A stretch of DNA of 64,000 nucleotides from Eledone cirrhosa (GCA_964016885.1 OZ024743.1:20750295-20814294); one strand, 5' to 3'. Counted from the stretch's first letter, positions 10,337 through 21,300 are shown. Notes: a model not told the origin generated them from the sequence alone. Numbers and translations: made by a program.

Positions 10337-11609
10337 TATTTAATTCTACATTCTTTCATTTACCTGTGACAGAAGGAACCATATCATTTAGAATGTGAAC
10401 AATGAGAGACTAGTTTTTTAAATTCTGATCTATTGCAACCATAGTCTCTGTGTGTAAGGTTATATGTGACAAACGTATGGATTCTATTATAAACGTATGA
10501 ATTCTACATAAACGTATGGATTCTACATAATGAAGTCCAGTGTTTACAATGAAAATTATGTTATGTCACTGGTGTTATCAAATACTAACATACTAAATTA
10601 ATATATTTGCTGCCATGCGAACAATCTTAAATCAATGTTATTTATGAAAAGGTGAATGAAAGCATAATTTATTAAAACTGTCAGTAGACTTAATTTATAA
10701 TAATGATAATAGCATTATATTATTCTATACGTCTAGTCTTAAAGTACATTATCAAATGGCCTCTATAATGCTTATTTATAGAAAGTCAGGGAAAGTTTTT
10801 TTACATATATTTAGTTTCATTCTGAAAAATTCAAATTTTACTAGGATGAACATTTCTAGTATTCTCATTGGTGGCCTTTTTATCTATAAATTTATCTCAG
10901 CATAAATTCTTATGAAAGTAGATGTGATGAAATCCTTTTACAGTCTATTAAAAAAGAAAAAAAAAAGAGACAACTGAGAAATACTTTCTGAAAACTATTC
11001 ACTTTTTTATAGTTCAAAGATAAAACATCAACTTGATCACTCTAAGGATGAGATTAAAATATTTCATATTTTCCACATGCATTCCTGTGGGAAATATGAA
11101 TGTAAATAAAATTAGTTTCAAAGAAATATTTGATCAAAATCTGGCCATATTCATAAATGGAAATGGAATTTCAGTTACTATTTCTGAATATGCAACTTTA
11201 ACTCCAAGTGTAGAAATAGCCCCTGGAGACAGATTCTACATAAGCCACAATACTTACTGCAACTCACTACCTGCAATTGGTTCAAACTGAAAATATATTG
11301 TGTTCTATACTTATATTTTCATGGAATCATATTTCAAGTTATCACTTAAAACGGTTCCATTTTAAAGCAACATCAACTTGAAAAGAATAATCTATAAATA
11401 ATGCCTGCCAAGAAAATATCTAACTTTATTAATGTATGAGAAATACCTTATGCTACTAAATCAATAAGTTATCTGATGATGAATTAACCACTAACTACAT
11501 ATTATCTTGAGAAATACTGACGCTAACCCTTTTTAAGAAATCACTAATTTATCACTGTTTTTCCTTAGCTGACTAGGCTTTTGTGAGTCCTCAGAATAGA
11601 GTTTTTTTT
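10337..11609. other. AT-rich DNA without a recognised gene
   Basis: Near 10470-10530, 'acgtatggattctac' recurs about three times. The 85-residue frame at 11033-11290 lacks a match to any receptor segment expected here and has no splice signals in the needed phase. Confidence 0.5.
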
Positions 11610-11676
11610 CAGTAGCCCCAAGAATGAAAGGAAAGACAAAAGAGAAAAATGTTTTCTTTCATTCTTGGGGCTACTG
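11610..11676. repeat. Perfect 21-bp inverted repeat (hairpin)
   Basis: The left arm is 11610-11630 (CAGTAGCCCCAAGAATGAAA plus G). The right arm, 11656-11676, is its exact complement. The 25-nt loop is purine-rich. It could form a stem-loop in RNA if this is receptor intron. No TIR-type flanking duplication was seen. Confidence 0.85.
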
Positions 11677-12749
11677 GATCTAAAATTTACCTTTACTCTA
11701 TTTTTGGCATCTCGTTATTCAAACTGTTATCTGGTGTTACCATTTGAAGCCAACAGTTTAGAGCATTAATTCCAAAACATGTGGCTACAGACACCTAGGG
11801 GTTGATGAAATTATGCAGGGGGTACAAAAATAATTAAAGCTCAACAGGAGGTTGATAAAATAGTAGAGATCCATGAAGTTCAGGGACCAAAAAATATTGA
11901 CTTTAAATAGTTATAATTTGAATAAGGAAATATATATAATCAGTATACATATTCATGACATGAGAAAACTGCTACAGAGCAGCTCTGCTATATCATGATG
12001 TAGCAGATGTAGCACCATATATTTCTTTAATTTGACATCTTCTGTGTCATAATGGTACAACTGTAGTAGAGAACATTTACCTAACCTTTTCCAATCAACA
12101 CACAGCCTTTTTTTGACTGAATTACAATATATTCAGTAATCAAAATCAGTATATTTCTTAGCACTCTCACTTATCAGACTTGTGGCCCCAAGTATGAGCT
12201 AACTAACAATCTATATATTTATATAAATATGGTTTTTGTATAATGAAATCTGTGTATGCATGTTTGCACATATATACATGCAGAAATGCATGTACATGTG
12301 AATATCTTATCTTTCTATCTAGTTTTAATGAAGTATTAATGTTTTTTTTTTTAAAGAATTCCTTAGTGGTCACTTCTGTTAGTGGACTGTTTTGATAAGC
12401 CAGTAACTTCAGCAAAGCTTTAAAGTAGACAGTCACGATGAATAATTAATGTTATATATATATGTATATAATAATAATAATAATAGTGAGTAAAATCGAA
12501 GTTGCAGCTGCGATTAGCATTTTTTTAAATCAATCTTCTAAGGCTGGCATAAAACACTCAATGGGGAGATATCGATAAATCGATAAATTATAGCTCAGAG
12601 TAATAAGAATACGTTAGGGGTGTAACACAGTGAAAATCGCAACCGGAGATATATGTGTGTGTGTGTGTGTGTACATATATATTGTACCTGACCCACCCAC
12701 ATGCCTACTCCCATAGTGAGGGCAGGGCTCTTTAATTAAATCAATAGCT
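11677..12749. other. AT-rich DNA with microsatellites
   Basis: It holds ATA/AATAAT runs near 12455-12486 and a TG run at about 12655-12672. The reading frames at 12203-12436 and 12614-12826 cross these or remnants of LINE tail. No gene is supported. Confidence 0.5.
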
Positions 12750-13145
12750 GATAACCTACCTAGTGCAGGTACCACAAAAGATGCACTCAGTATACTCTGT
12801 AAGGTGGTTGGTAATAAGAAAAGCATCTTGCTGTAGAAACTGTGCTAAAAAAGATCAAGAGGACTTTCCAGTGGTGTCAAAGACCTTGCAGTGCTGGTGC
12901 CATTATGAAATATACTCTATAGATTGTGGAATCATATGGCTAGATGAAAGCCAGCAGCCTGTGTGAGCACTTGGTAGAGTGCAGCAACATGTAAATGAGA
13001 TGCAGACCCGTCACCTATCTGAGAAGTTAGTAGATCTGCTTGACTACTGACCCCTTTGCTGATCACTCATCCAGCTCTTGCTAGCAGGAAAAGATCTTAA
13101 ATGATAATGATAATGATGATAATGATGATGGTGTGTGTGTGTGTG
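12750..13145 (+). mobile_element. Old LINE-type 3' end with GATAAT/GATGAT tail
   Basis: Blocks in order: 'gtgcaggtaccacaaaagat', 'agtatactctgtaaggtggt', 'aagcatcttgctgtagaaac', 'cagctcttgctagcaggaaa', then 'aaatgataatgataatgatg'. This is the order of the tails at 5.6, 18.1 and 33.8 kb. It ends in a TG microsatellite. The small frames inside are not coding. Confidence 0.65.
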
Positions 13146-13890
13146 TAACTATTTTCAGTCAATTAGTTACGATCACAGGAACATATTTCATTTTTGCTCA
13201 TCTGTATTAGTTTTTGCAATCTGGCAATTCAAATGAAATATGAACAAGAAAGGAACTATTTGCATTGGCATCATATCGTAATGTAATTATGTTATTTTGT
13301 ATTTTAAGTTTATCATTGCAACTTTGAAGAGACCAGTTTATGTGTTATTATATTCATGCTATAGAGATTTTGGATTTATATTATAGATCAGTAATTTTAC
13401 AGTATGTCAGTCCTGAATATAATATTAGCAATATTCATAGAAATATTTGAAATTTGGTTTTATTCCTTTGATCACTAATGAGACACTATTTATGTATTTG
13501 TTATGTGAAAAGACATTTGAAAATGTTGCAGTGAAGCCTTCAATGATGAAAGACTAAATTGGGAAGATGTATTCAGATAAGAAAAACAAAGATCTTAAAC
13601 TTTTAAGACAATGAGGGAAACGTTTGGTAAATGTCCAATGTTAACATCGTTTTTCCATTCACTATCTTGTGCTGATATTGAAGATGTAATGAAGTCCCTT
13701 TACAATAGAGCTTTTAACATAGAAAATAATTCCAAATGTATGCTGTATCTATAAACCTTTACTCAAACAGCATCTTGAGGCAAACCTCACAGTTGTGAAG
13801 TCTAATGAAGGCTGAGGTTACTAATTTATTCAGTTATTCTCCTTTAATATTCAATCCATTTGCAATTCTTTTTTCATTTAGTCTTTCAGT
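13146..13890. other. AT-rich DNA, nothing recognised
   Basis: No frame of interest on either strand and no SINE or LINE block detected by eye. Confidence 0.5.
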
Positions 13891-14020
13891 GTAATATTAT
13901 TTATTCTAAAGTTCATTTATAATTTTTCTAGTGTTCATTAATTATTTATTCTAAAGTTCATTTATAATTTTTCTAGTGTTCATTAATTATTTATTCTAGA
14001 GTTCATTTATAATTTTTCTG
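13891..14020. repeat. Minisatellite, about 2.8 copies of a 45-bp unit
   Basis: TTATTCTAAAGTTCATTTAT recurs at 13901 and 13946 and, with one change (CTAGAG), at 13991. The exact 45-bp spacing and near-identity suggest a recent tandem duplication. Confidence 0.85.
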
Positions 14021-14562
14021 TAAGGTATTCTTCTTCCCTATCACATAACATAGTTTTAGCAGATTTTTTTTTACAATCTAATATTTGCCCAAAGAGAAGG
14101 AAACCATATTTCAGTTACACAAAAACATTCTTCTTTTATTTAGCTTCGAAACATACATGCTATTTGTTGTTGTTTCTTAGCCTCAAGTCAGCCCTGATTT
14201 TGCAGAACTATAAGGAAAAACATTCCATTTGAGATCATTCTCTCAATTTTCAGCTATGTATTCATTTGTTTCCCAATATGGTATGATGTAGTTTGAAGAA
14301 GATTTGGCTACTAGTTGTAGCACTTCAAGTAGCCATGCATAAGCCTGGTTTCTTCCTGCATTTACGTTTCTGCCTTTGATATTATGTATTATACATTTGC
14401 TAAATCTATTTTTAATGAAACTATATAAACTAGTATATTGGTATTGTAATATTCTTCTTAAATTACTTATACATAGTTCTTTATACAAAATATTTCCTCC
14501 AGCTCTATCAGATAACGGAATGGAATGAACCTCTCTCAGTTTCGATATTGAGTGATTTAGTT
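14021..14562. other. AT-rich DNA, no supported gene
   Basis: A 109-residue - strand frame at 14243-14572 has mixed composition and no motif I recognise. It has no paired splice sites. A real but unrecognised exon cannot be excluded. Confidence 0.4.
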
Positions 14563-14826
14563 GTTTGATCAACTGAACAGCCTGCTCATAAAATTAATGT
14601 GTATGTAGCTGAACATTCTACAGACACATACACTCTTAACATAATTCTGCGAGGTTTTGCATGTCACAGTATTTGATGGGGCTGGCACTTTGATATACAT
14701 GTAAAGTCCATCTGACAAGCTTCCAAACAGTTTCTGCCTACTCAGTTTCACTCACAAGATGCTATTGTGTAAATTCAAACCTAGGACCTTATAACTCTGA
14801 AGCAAACATTTGACTATGCTGGGCCC
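14563..14826 (-). mobile_element. tRNA-headed SINE, third family (SINE3), copy 2
   Basis: On the + strand it reads 'gatcaactgaacagcctgct', 'cataaaattaatg', 'gaacattctacagacacata', then 'attcaaacctaggaccttat'. These parallel the blocks at 4880-5120. The tRNA-like head lies at the higher coordinates (box B-like 'aggtcctaggtttgaatt' on the - strand). Internal substitutions are more numerous than in copy 1. Confidence 0.6.
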
Positions 14827-15910
14827 ACATCTGATATTATTACATCCTATTCACGACTTTGATGTTATACAAACACAAACATGTATGAAGAATCCTTCGG
14901 GGAAAAGGCTTTTCCATATAATCTCATTTAAACCGAGCTGATGATCCGACTAAGGTGAAACAATCATCATTTCAATAATTTGAATGGAACAGTAAATTGC
15001 AATGGAAACCAAATATATCAAAGGTATTGTGTTTTCTTTTACAAAACAAAATAGCTAATACTGTTACTTAAAAATAATCCTACCTTTTATAAAAGTGAAT
15101 ATTAAAATTACAATTATAAAATACCCAAATTCAGTGAAACCTAAATCAGCTTGATAATGATGATCAACTGGCAAGCAGTTCATGAATTAAATTTTATAAA
15201 TTATATCTAAAATAGTTTTCAGTTTTTATTTCAAATAATAATTGTTCTTTAGCTATCATTAAATTTTTAAATGAATTTGCTTTTTGAAACAATGTATTTA
15301 TAAAGCGATTTATTTTCCTTAATCATCTGTATCACATTTTTTACATTTCTTATGAGTTTCACAATTTGTTTTTTCACTCAGATTCAAGTTTTTAATTATT
15401 CATTTTCATATTTTTATATTTCACTTTGCTTTTTTGTTTCAATTCTTGAAATTATTTATTCATTTCCACATGATTAGAGAAACTATTTGCTGACTCAGTT
15501 TTCCAAGTTTAGATTTTCCTGTCTATTGTCTTTTTATAGTGTAACATTAGGTGATGACCACAGCTATCAATTCAATTCTTCTACCCCAAGATTAATCTGT
15601 ACATAGTCTCTTGCTCTTCCTCAATGTGTTATGTTCAATTAGTTGGCTAGTTTTCTTCTTTGTTCCTCTTATTATTAATTGCAGCATGTTGTGCAGTCAA
15701 GTTTAACGTTCCCAGACATACATTAATAAAATATATTTTTCCTAATGATTATGAGAAATAATTATGAATTAATGTAATTGACCAATTCCATATTAATTGT
15801 ATTAGTTAAAGCTTAGTACACTCCTACTAAAGTATTCAGAAAATTAACTCATTATAGTGTTAAATTTGTTCCAATATATTTGCTCTCTCTGTCATTATTA
15901 TTGTGTGTAA
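14827..15910. other. AT-rich DNA without a recognised gene
   Basis: Stop-dense in all frames. The end, ATTATTATTGTGTGTA at about 15894-15909, is the target sequence of the SINE that follows. Confidence 0.5.
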
Positions 15911-16106
15911 GGGCGGTGGATTGGCAGTATCAGTAGAGAGTCGGACTCCGTGCTTTGACGCAAAGAGTTACAACCCTTTACAATCTGAGTTCAAATCGCG
16001 CCGAGGTTAACTTTGGCTTTCATCCTTACGGGGTCGATAAAATAAAGTACCAGTAATGTACTGGGTATTTGTGGCCTTGTGCCAAAAGTAGAAACAATTA
16101 TTATTG
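15911..16106 (+). mobile_element. Cephalopod SINE, full length, first of a tandem pair
   Basis: The tRNA-like head runs GGCGGTGGATTGGCAGTATC to 'gagttcaaatcgcgccgagg', with box A-like and box B-like segments for RNA polymerase III. The conserved central domain 'ttaactttggctttcatcct', 'tacggggtcgataaaataaa' follows, then 'ccttgtgccaaaagtagaaa' and a short ATT tail. It is flanked by ATTATTATTGTGTGTA on both sides. The same 16-mer also follows the next copy. Non-autonomous; it needs a LINE reverse transcriptase. Confidence 0.9.
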
Positions 16107-16113
16107 TGTGTAT

Positions 16114-16314
16114 AGGGGTGGTGAATTGGCAGTATCGGTAGAGGGTCTGAAGCAATGCTTTGTAGCAAAGAGTTACAGCCCTTTATGATCTGAGTTCAAA
16201 TCCCGCCAAGGTTAACTTTGCCTTTCATCCTTACGGGGTAGATAAAATAAAGGACCAGTAATACACTGGGATAATTGCTGGCCTTGTGCCAAAAATAGAA
16301 ACAATTATTATTGT
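16114..16314 (+). mobile_element. Cephalopod SINE, full length, second of a tandem pair
   Basis: It has the same architecture as the copy just before it and differs from it at many positions in the head, so it is an independent insertion and not a duplication. It sits within the target-duplication sequence of the first copy. The flank TTATTATTGTGTGTA appears before copy 1, between the copies and after copy 2. Confidence 0.9.
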
Positions 16315-16632
16315 GTGTATTTTTTGTCCAATCCGTCACCCCTCATACCTAAATTTGATGTATCCATCTTTCAAGCTAAAAACCATTTTGTCAGAATATA
16401 AAAGAATCATATTTCTTTTTATGTTGTTGCTAACATTTCATGGGAAATATTTTTGTGTGATTTTCTTTTAATTGTTTCATCAACACCCATGATTCCTCTC
16501 AGAATCTCTGTGGCTGGCGGGGGGAAGGGGAGAAACTGGCCTGACCAGTGTTAAGGTGCTCATGGACAAGGTGGTGGAGTTAAATCAGATGATAAAATTC
16601 ACTTGAATAGTTATTAGTAATCTAAATCATCT
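16315..16632. other. Unique AT-rich DNA, no gene
   Basis: A G-rich stretch (GGCGGGGGGAAGGGGAGAAA, near 16516-16535) stands out from the surroundings. No frame supports a protein. Confidence 0.5.
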
Positions 16633-16848
16633 TTAACCCTTTAGCATTTAAACCAGCCATATCCGGCCAGAATTCTCTCACGTCATTCTGTTGAAACGAG
16701 CTGTAACTGGTTGCTCATACTTATGTTAAGGTATTGTTCTCAAAATAAATTATATTAAAATCTCATAGATTCGATATTATGTGAGATAAAGTGTTTACCA
16801 TGAAAATATAATAGTATATATAGAGTAATGTAAATGCTAAAGGGTTAA
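16633..16848. mobile_element. piggyBac-type MITE with TTAA target duplication
   Basis: TTAA at 16633-16636 and 16845-16848 flank a 208-bp element. Its ends, CCCTTTAGCATTTA and TAAATGCTAAAGGG, are perfect 14-bp inverted repeats. Starting with CCC inside a TTAA duplication is the hallmark of piggyBac-class transposition. No transposase frame is present. Related copies are at 37161-37502 and, truncated, at 20309-20380. Confidence 0.85.
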
Positions 16849-17430
16849 AGCTGTTGTTCACCTCCCTATTACTATACTGTGTTTTGTGTAATCTCTTTAT
16901 TGACTATGTGCAAAACAACCATCTCTAATAGACACAGAAAGGAGGGATTAAATAACGCATTTATTTACAGACTTAATACAGAATCAAGTTCTTTAGTTAT
17001 ATAACAAATCAAAAATTAAAACTAGAATATTTATAGTATCATCTTACCGAAGCATTTATCATGTGATTGTTATATTTATATCGAATTGTTACTGGAGCCT
17101 CTATGTAAGGAATTTTTTTACAGATACTGTCTTAATGAACTACCAGTTTATATTCTCTGATAAACTATTATCTAAAAAATAGCTGCACCTGTTCCCAGGT
17201 AGATAAGTTAAGTAAATAAGATGAAAGGTAATTTGTTTGAAAAAACTTGAAATTGTTATAAATGTATCTCTTTATCCAAAATTTGGCAATTTTCTGAAAT
17301 AATATTTAGTAGAAATCTCATGTGCTAGAAGTAAACTTTGGTTAGAGAAATATATAAATAAGCTAATAAAATAGGTTATTAAAAGAAATATTTTACAACT
17401 ATAATCTTAAGTAAATATACTGTTCATAAG
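16849..17430. other. AT-rich DNA, no gene
   Basis: No repeat family or frame recognised. Confidence 0.5.
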
Positions 17431-17552
17431 CCGATAAGATAGCCCAGTATGTGGTCGCTTGACCTGCTAGAAATAGCAGCTGAGTCGCCTTTAAATTTTG
17501 AAAACATTCAGTTATGTATGTAGTCCTATATACCAGAGAAAAGGACAATATT
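17431..17552 (+). repeat. Dispersed repeat with a TGCTAGAAATAGCA core (copy 2)
   Basis: GACCTGCTAGAAATAGCAGC at 17461-17480 matches the core at 1995-2015 with one change. Both are followed by 'ttaaattttgaaaac'-like sequence. The stem TGCTA/TAGCA closes a GAAA loop. Confidence 0.55.
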
Positions 17553-17554
17553 CC

Positions 17555-17752
17555 TGACTGAAATAATTGTTTCTACTTTAGGCACAAGGCCAGCATTACT
17601 GGTACTTTATTTTATCGACCCCGTAAGGATGAAAGGCAAAGTCAACCTCGGCGGGATTTGAACTCAGATCGTAAAGGGACGTAACTATGCTGGAAAGCAT
17701 GGCGTCCGACTCTCTACCGATACTGCCAACCCACCGCCCTGACTGAAATAAT
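17555..17752 (-). mobile_element. Cephalopod SINE, full length, with target duplication
   Basis: The complementary blocks 'ttggcacaaggccagc'-like, 'taaggatgaaaggcaaagtc', 'ggcgggatttgaactcagat' and 'accgatactgccaacccacc' appear in inverse order, giving a full tRNA-like head at the right end. CTGACTGAAATAAT occurs at both ends (17555-17568 and 17739-17752), a clean target duplication. Part of the usual 'gcactgggtaattgc' segment is deleted. Confidence 0.9.
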
Positions 17753-18119
17753 GCTGACTAAATATGTTTAGTTCCTGCTGACTAAATACATTTAGGTCGG
17801 GGCTGATCTAAGGCCAAGAAATTTCTCATTTAACTTTATGTTATCATTATTTCAGTTAAAGTTCTTGTTCAATTAGCTTTTAATCTCAATAAAAAAATTG
17901 ATCTTATGTGAATCTGTTTTGAAACTGTGTTCCAGAAGGGCCAACAGTATCATTGACATTCTATAGGGTCTGTGTTATCAAAAACACTTCACAATATACT
18001 ATACTGCACTATGGTTTGCTTCTTATCAATTCTCTTCAACCTCATGTTTCAGAATATCTATAATCGTTTCTCTTAATTTTATATCAGTGTTCTATTGTAT
18101 ATTAATACAATTATCTACA
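17753..18119. other. AT-rich DNA; short tandem duplication at its start
   Basis: 'gctgactaaatatgtttag' is followed by 'gctgactaaatacatttag', a two-copy 24-bp duplication next to the SINE. No gene. Confidence 0.5.
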
Positions 18120-18455
18120 TGATAAATGTACTCAATAATGTAGCTGGTGACTGGAAGGACATCCTGTCTAACAAATTTGCCAAACAAAGGGTTAGGGTGA
18201 CTCCTCAACTGTGTCAAATATATGAAAACCTCCTTAGTGCTGGTACCACAATAAAATGCACTTGGTAGAAATCAATCACATAGTTAAGTGAGATGTAGAT
18301 CCCCGGCCCATTTGAGCACTTGAGAGTGGAAACAGATGAGTTGCATGCTTCCAGCTCATCTGAGAAGTCAGTATCTCCACTTGAGTGCTGACCTGGTCTG
18401 TAATGACCCATCAAACCTTGCTAGAAGAGAAAATGGACGTTAAATGATGATGAAA
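18120..18455 (+). mobile_element. Old LINE-type 3' end
   Basis: It keeps 'gtagctggtgactggaagga', 'catcctgtctaac', 'cttagtgctggtaccacaat', 'aaccttgctagaagagaaaa' and 'tggacgttaaatgatgatga'. Same family as 5.6, 12.8 and 33.8 kb. Confidence 0.6.
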
Positions 18456-18654
18456 ATATCTTGAAGTAAATATTAAAATTTATGTAAGAGTGCTATAAGT
18501 TACAATTATTACATAGATACCAACGTTTATATGGATTTATAGTTTTTAATAGGTATACATAAGAAACTAAAGGAAAAGAGAAAAGCATTTATTTAGTCTT
18601 TAGACAATATCTGAGTAGTTTACTTAAGTCATTTATGTTTAAATGCTAAACTAT

Positions 18655-19913
18655 CATATTGGAGCTTTTGAGACTTTTATTAGAGAGACATTTATTTATC
18701 ATCACAAAATTCTAGTCTCCCTCAAAGTAAAATCCTCCAACTTCACTGCATTTGTTGTAGCAGTCCAGCCCCTTCTGGAAGGCCCTCTAGTAGTCCTCCA
18801 AAGTGAAGATGTCCAGGTCACTTGTCTCAGCCTCCTTCATCTCCTCTACATACTCAAAGCGGATACTCTTGAGCTTCACATTCAGCTTCAGGAACATCCA
18901 GAATTTGCATGGGCCTCAATCTGGACTGTAGGGAGGATGAAGGACAGTCTTGATCCCCATATCAGCCACATAGTTGGTCACCAGGATGGATTTGTGGCAG
19001 GAGGCATTGTTCTGGTGCAGGTGCCACTGACCATACTTGAATGTTCTGGTCCCTTGCAACGATATCTCTTTCTGAAATGCCTCAAAACCTCTACAAAGTA
19101 CTGTTTGTTGACTGTCTGGCCATGGGGGACCCAGTGGATTTAGATGATGCCCTTGCTGTCAAAGATTGGAATCATCATGAGCTTCTCAGTATACCTGCTT
19201 TGCCTTGCCTTCCTGGGTCTTGGGGAGTCAGATTGTCTCCTCTGGGCACTCTGTCTCTTTGTTTCTGGATCATAACAGTAGACCCAGCTCTCATCACAAT
19301 TTACCAGAGACTCAAAGACATTTGGATTCAAAGGAATCCACTCAACCATCTCCCTGCTGTCATCAACATGCCTCTGCCTTTGATCTTCATTGAGCACCCT
19401 AGAAACAAACTTTGTGCATGTTCAGATCATCTTGAATGATTCTGTCCACAGTGCCTTCAGCCAAATCAAATTGTTTAGCAATCATTTGAAGAGATGCAAG
19501 ACGGTCCTCATCCAGAAATTTGTGAATTTTGTTGACCAACTTTAACATCCTGATGTCCCTCTCCCTGCCACACCTCTCGTTGTTCTTCACCTACTCCCTG
19601 CTCACCTGAAACCACTTGTTTCGTTAGTCTGTAAACAGTTTTGACCATTTCATAGGTTTTTGCAGCATTTTTTACCGAGCTTGACGCAAAACCTTATTGT
19701 CCTCACATCCCGAATGCATTGTGGAACCAATCAGCTGTAACAAGACATGTATGACAGGTAGTGTTTAAAGTGCTGTAACAGCCCAAACCTTTAGCCTGGA
19801 AAAAAAGATTTGGCATGTTAACTTATGATCATATCAAGGATGTATTAGAGCGACAGTTACATATATCATTTATAAGTGCCTGAAAAGAAAAAAGTCTCAA
19901 AACATCTTGAGTG
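18655..19913 (-). mobile_element. mariner-type DNA transposon, inactivated
   Basis: About 1.25 kb, normal for mariner. Inner inverted repeats are TTTTGAGACTTTT (about 18666-18679) and AAAAGTCTCAAAA (about 19889-19901). Outer ends are imperfect and the TA duplication could not be fixed with certainty. The transposase remains lie on the - strand between. Same strand sense throughout, so this is one insertion. Confidence 0.85.
18700..19720 (-). pseudogene. mariner transposase, D,D34D type, with stops, frameshifts and a lost catalytic Asp
   Basis: From the N-terminal side: a frameshifted start (FCVKLGK segment near 19690); the helix-turn-helix part (LASLQMIAKQFDLAEGTVDR at 19440-19510); CDESWVYCYDPETKRQS, which contains the first catalytic Asp; SPRPRKARQSR; and HWVPHGQTVNKQYFVEVLR. 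Next comes LHQNNASCHKSIL, where the family has HHDNAPAH, so the second catalytic Asp is Asn. Then HPPYSPD followed by a TGA codon; the third Asp is present. A further in-frame TAG sits near 18786. The gene would have encoded the cut-and-paste enzyme of its own transposon. Multiple lesions show it is dead. Identification rests on the motif order of the mariner family. Confidence 0.9.
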
Positions 19914-20304
19914 TACTTCAGGTTTGCAGAGTAAGGGAAGATTTCAACAAGATTTCTTGTTATAAATAGGATCTCACTTCAATTCCATAAAACAATCTAT
20001 ATGTAGAGTGTGCAGAGGTTTATACATCTGTCTAAAAGTTACAAAATTTGTCTTGGATCTGTGTCCCCTTTCTCAATGAATTTTCTCCAAATTTTGCACA
20101 GAAATCCAACTATATAACAAAATAATCCTTGCTAAAAATATGTAGGTCCTATGTGACTCTCAGAGTAAAATGAAAGATTCAAGAAAGGAGACTGAAAGTT
20201 GTACAGGTGCAGGAGAAAAAAGAAAGGCAGACTGTTGAATAGGAGTGTTCTAAAATATGATATTGTATATCAAACTGTGATTTACATCTTACTTAATTCT
20301 CTCT
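19914..20304. other. AT-rich DNA, no gene
   Basis: Nothing recognised. The frame at 20199-20435 runs into the piggyBac-type MITE fragment. Confidence 0.5.
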
Positions 20305-20455
20305 TTAACTCTTTAGCATTTAAACTGGCCATATCTGACCAGAATTCTCTCACCTCTTTCTGTTCAAACCATCTTTTGAGCAATCTACTTTCAGACCATG
20401 ATAACCCATCCAAACCATGTCAGCATGGCAAGTGATAGTAAGGTTGTGATGATGA
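20305..20455. mobile_element. Truncated piggyBac-type MITE joined to a LINE-type tail
   Basis: TTAACTCTTTAGCATTTAAA (20305-20324), then blocks matching the first 70 bp of the MITE at 16637. After about 20380 the sequence switches to 'accatgtcagcatggcaagt' and 'tgtgatgatgatgaaa', a LINE-type tail in + orientation. The right end of the MITE is absent. Confidence 0.65.
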
Positions 20456-21108
20456 TGAAATTGCAAACTTGTGTATATGTGTGTCACTGGTAGTAAAAGT
20501 ATATGCTTGTTAATCAGTAAGTTAAAAAAAAAAAATCTAAATTTAACAAAAATAAAAGGGAAAAAATGTTCTCTACATATTCAGCATCTTGGCAATGCCA
20601 GATAATACTACTAGTCTTTTATATTTGATGCATAATTTGAATATCATTCATGTCAATAGACTTCATCTTACCATTCCTCTTTATTGGATTTCCTCTTAGT
20701 TTTTGCTTTTCAATTTAGTTACGTCATGCTTATCACTTAACTTAAAACCAACAAATGTAGAAATATTGTTCCTGCATTTTTATCTTTGGGTTTTCGGCTC
20801 CATACCTATCATGTGACTGCATTTTTGAAGCAAGGGAATTCAGGATAAATGCAATTGAAGTAAAATAAAAAACTAAAAAAAAACTTCAATGAGGAATACT
20901 TTAAAAAGGGAATGCATAATAACTGAAAGAAGAGACATAATGGCAGAACATTTTATTACAAGAGACATTAGATTTATTTTCAGAAGAAGAAAGGATTTAT
21001 TCTTGGAAGGAGAAAACCAAAGATTAAAGCTTGGGAAAAAAGCAAAAATTACAATATTTTACAATAATCTATTGAATAGAAGAGAAATTATCAAGTGAAT
21101 AGGGTATA
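20456..21108. other. AT-rich DNA, no supported gene
   Basis: The lysine/arginine-rich frame at 20889-21098 is a product of A-rich composition. No motif is seen. Confidence 0.5.
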
Positions 21109-21300
21109 GGGCAGTGAATTGGCAGTATCGGTAGAGGGTCGGACACCAACCATAGAGTTATGGCCCTTGCCATTCTGAGTTCAAATCCCACCGAGGTTAA
21201 CTTTGCCTTTCATCCTTACGGGGTCGATAAAATAAGGTACCAGTAATACACTGGGATAATTGCTGGCCTTGTGCCAAAAGTAGAAACAATTATTATAATA
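21109..21300 (+). mobile_element. Cephalopod SINE with a shortened head
   Basis: GGGCAGTGAATTGGCAGTAT, 'cggtagagggtcggacacca', then a deletion of the 'atgctttgcagca' part, 'gagttcaaatcccaccgagg', the central domain and 'ccttgtgccaaaagtagaaa' with a short ATT tail. The head deletion lies between the box A-like and box B-like segments. Confidence 0.9.

Noticed and set aside
11033..11290. 85-residue + strand frame as the next exon of the receptor
   Set aside because: It does not resemble the start of a GABA-B-like ligand domain, and no phase-1 acceptor joins it to exon B.
15911..16314. tRNA-like heads of the SINEs as real tRNA genes
   Set aside because: They cannot fold into a full cloverleaf and continue into the SINE central domain. 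They occur in many dispersed copies.
17461..17480. GCTAGAAATAGC resembles the repeat:anti-repeat hairpin of Cas9 guide RNAs
   Set aside because: Twelve bases with a GAAA loop arise by chance. There is no array, no cas gene and the context is an animal genome repeat.
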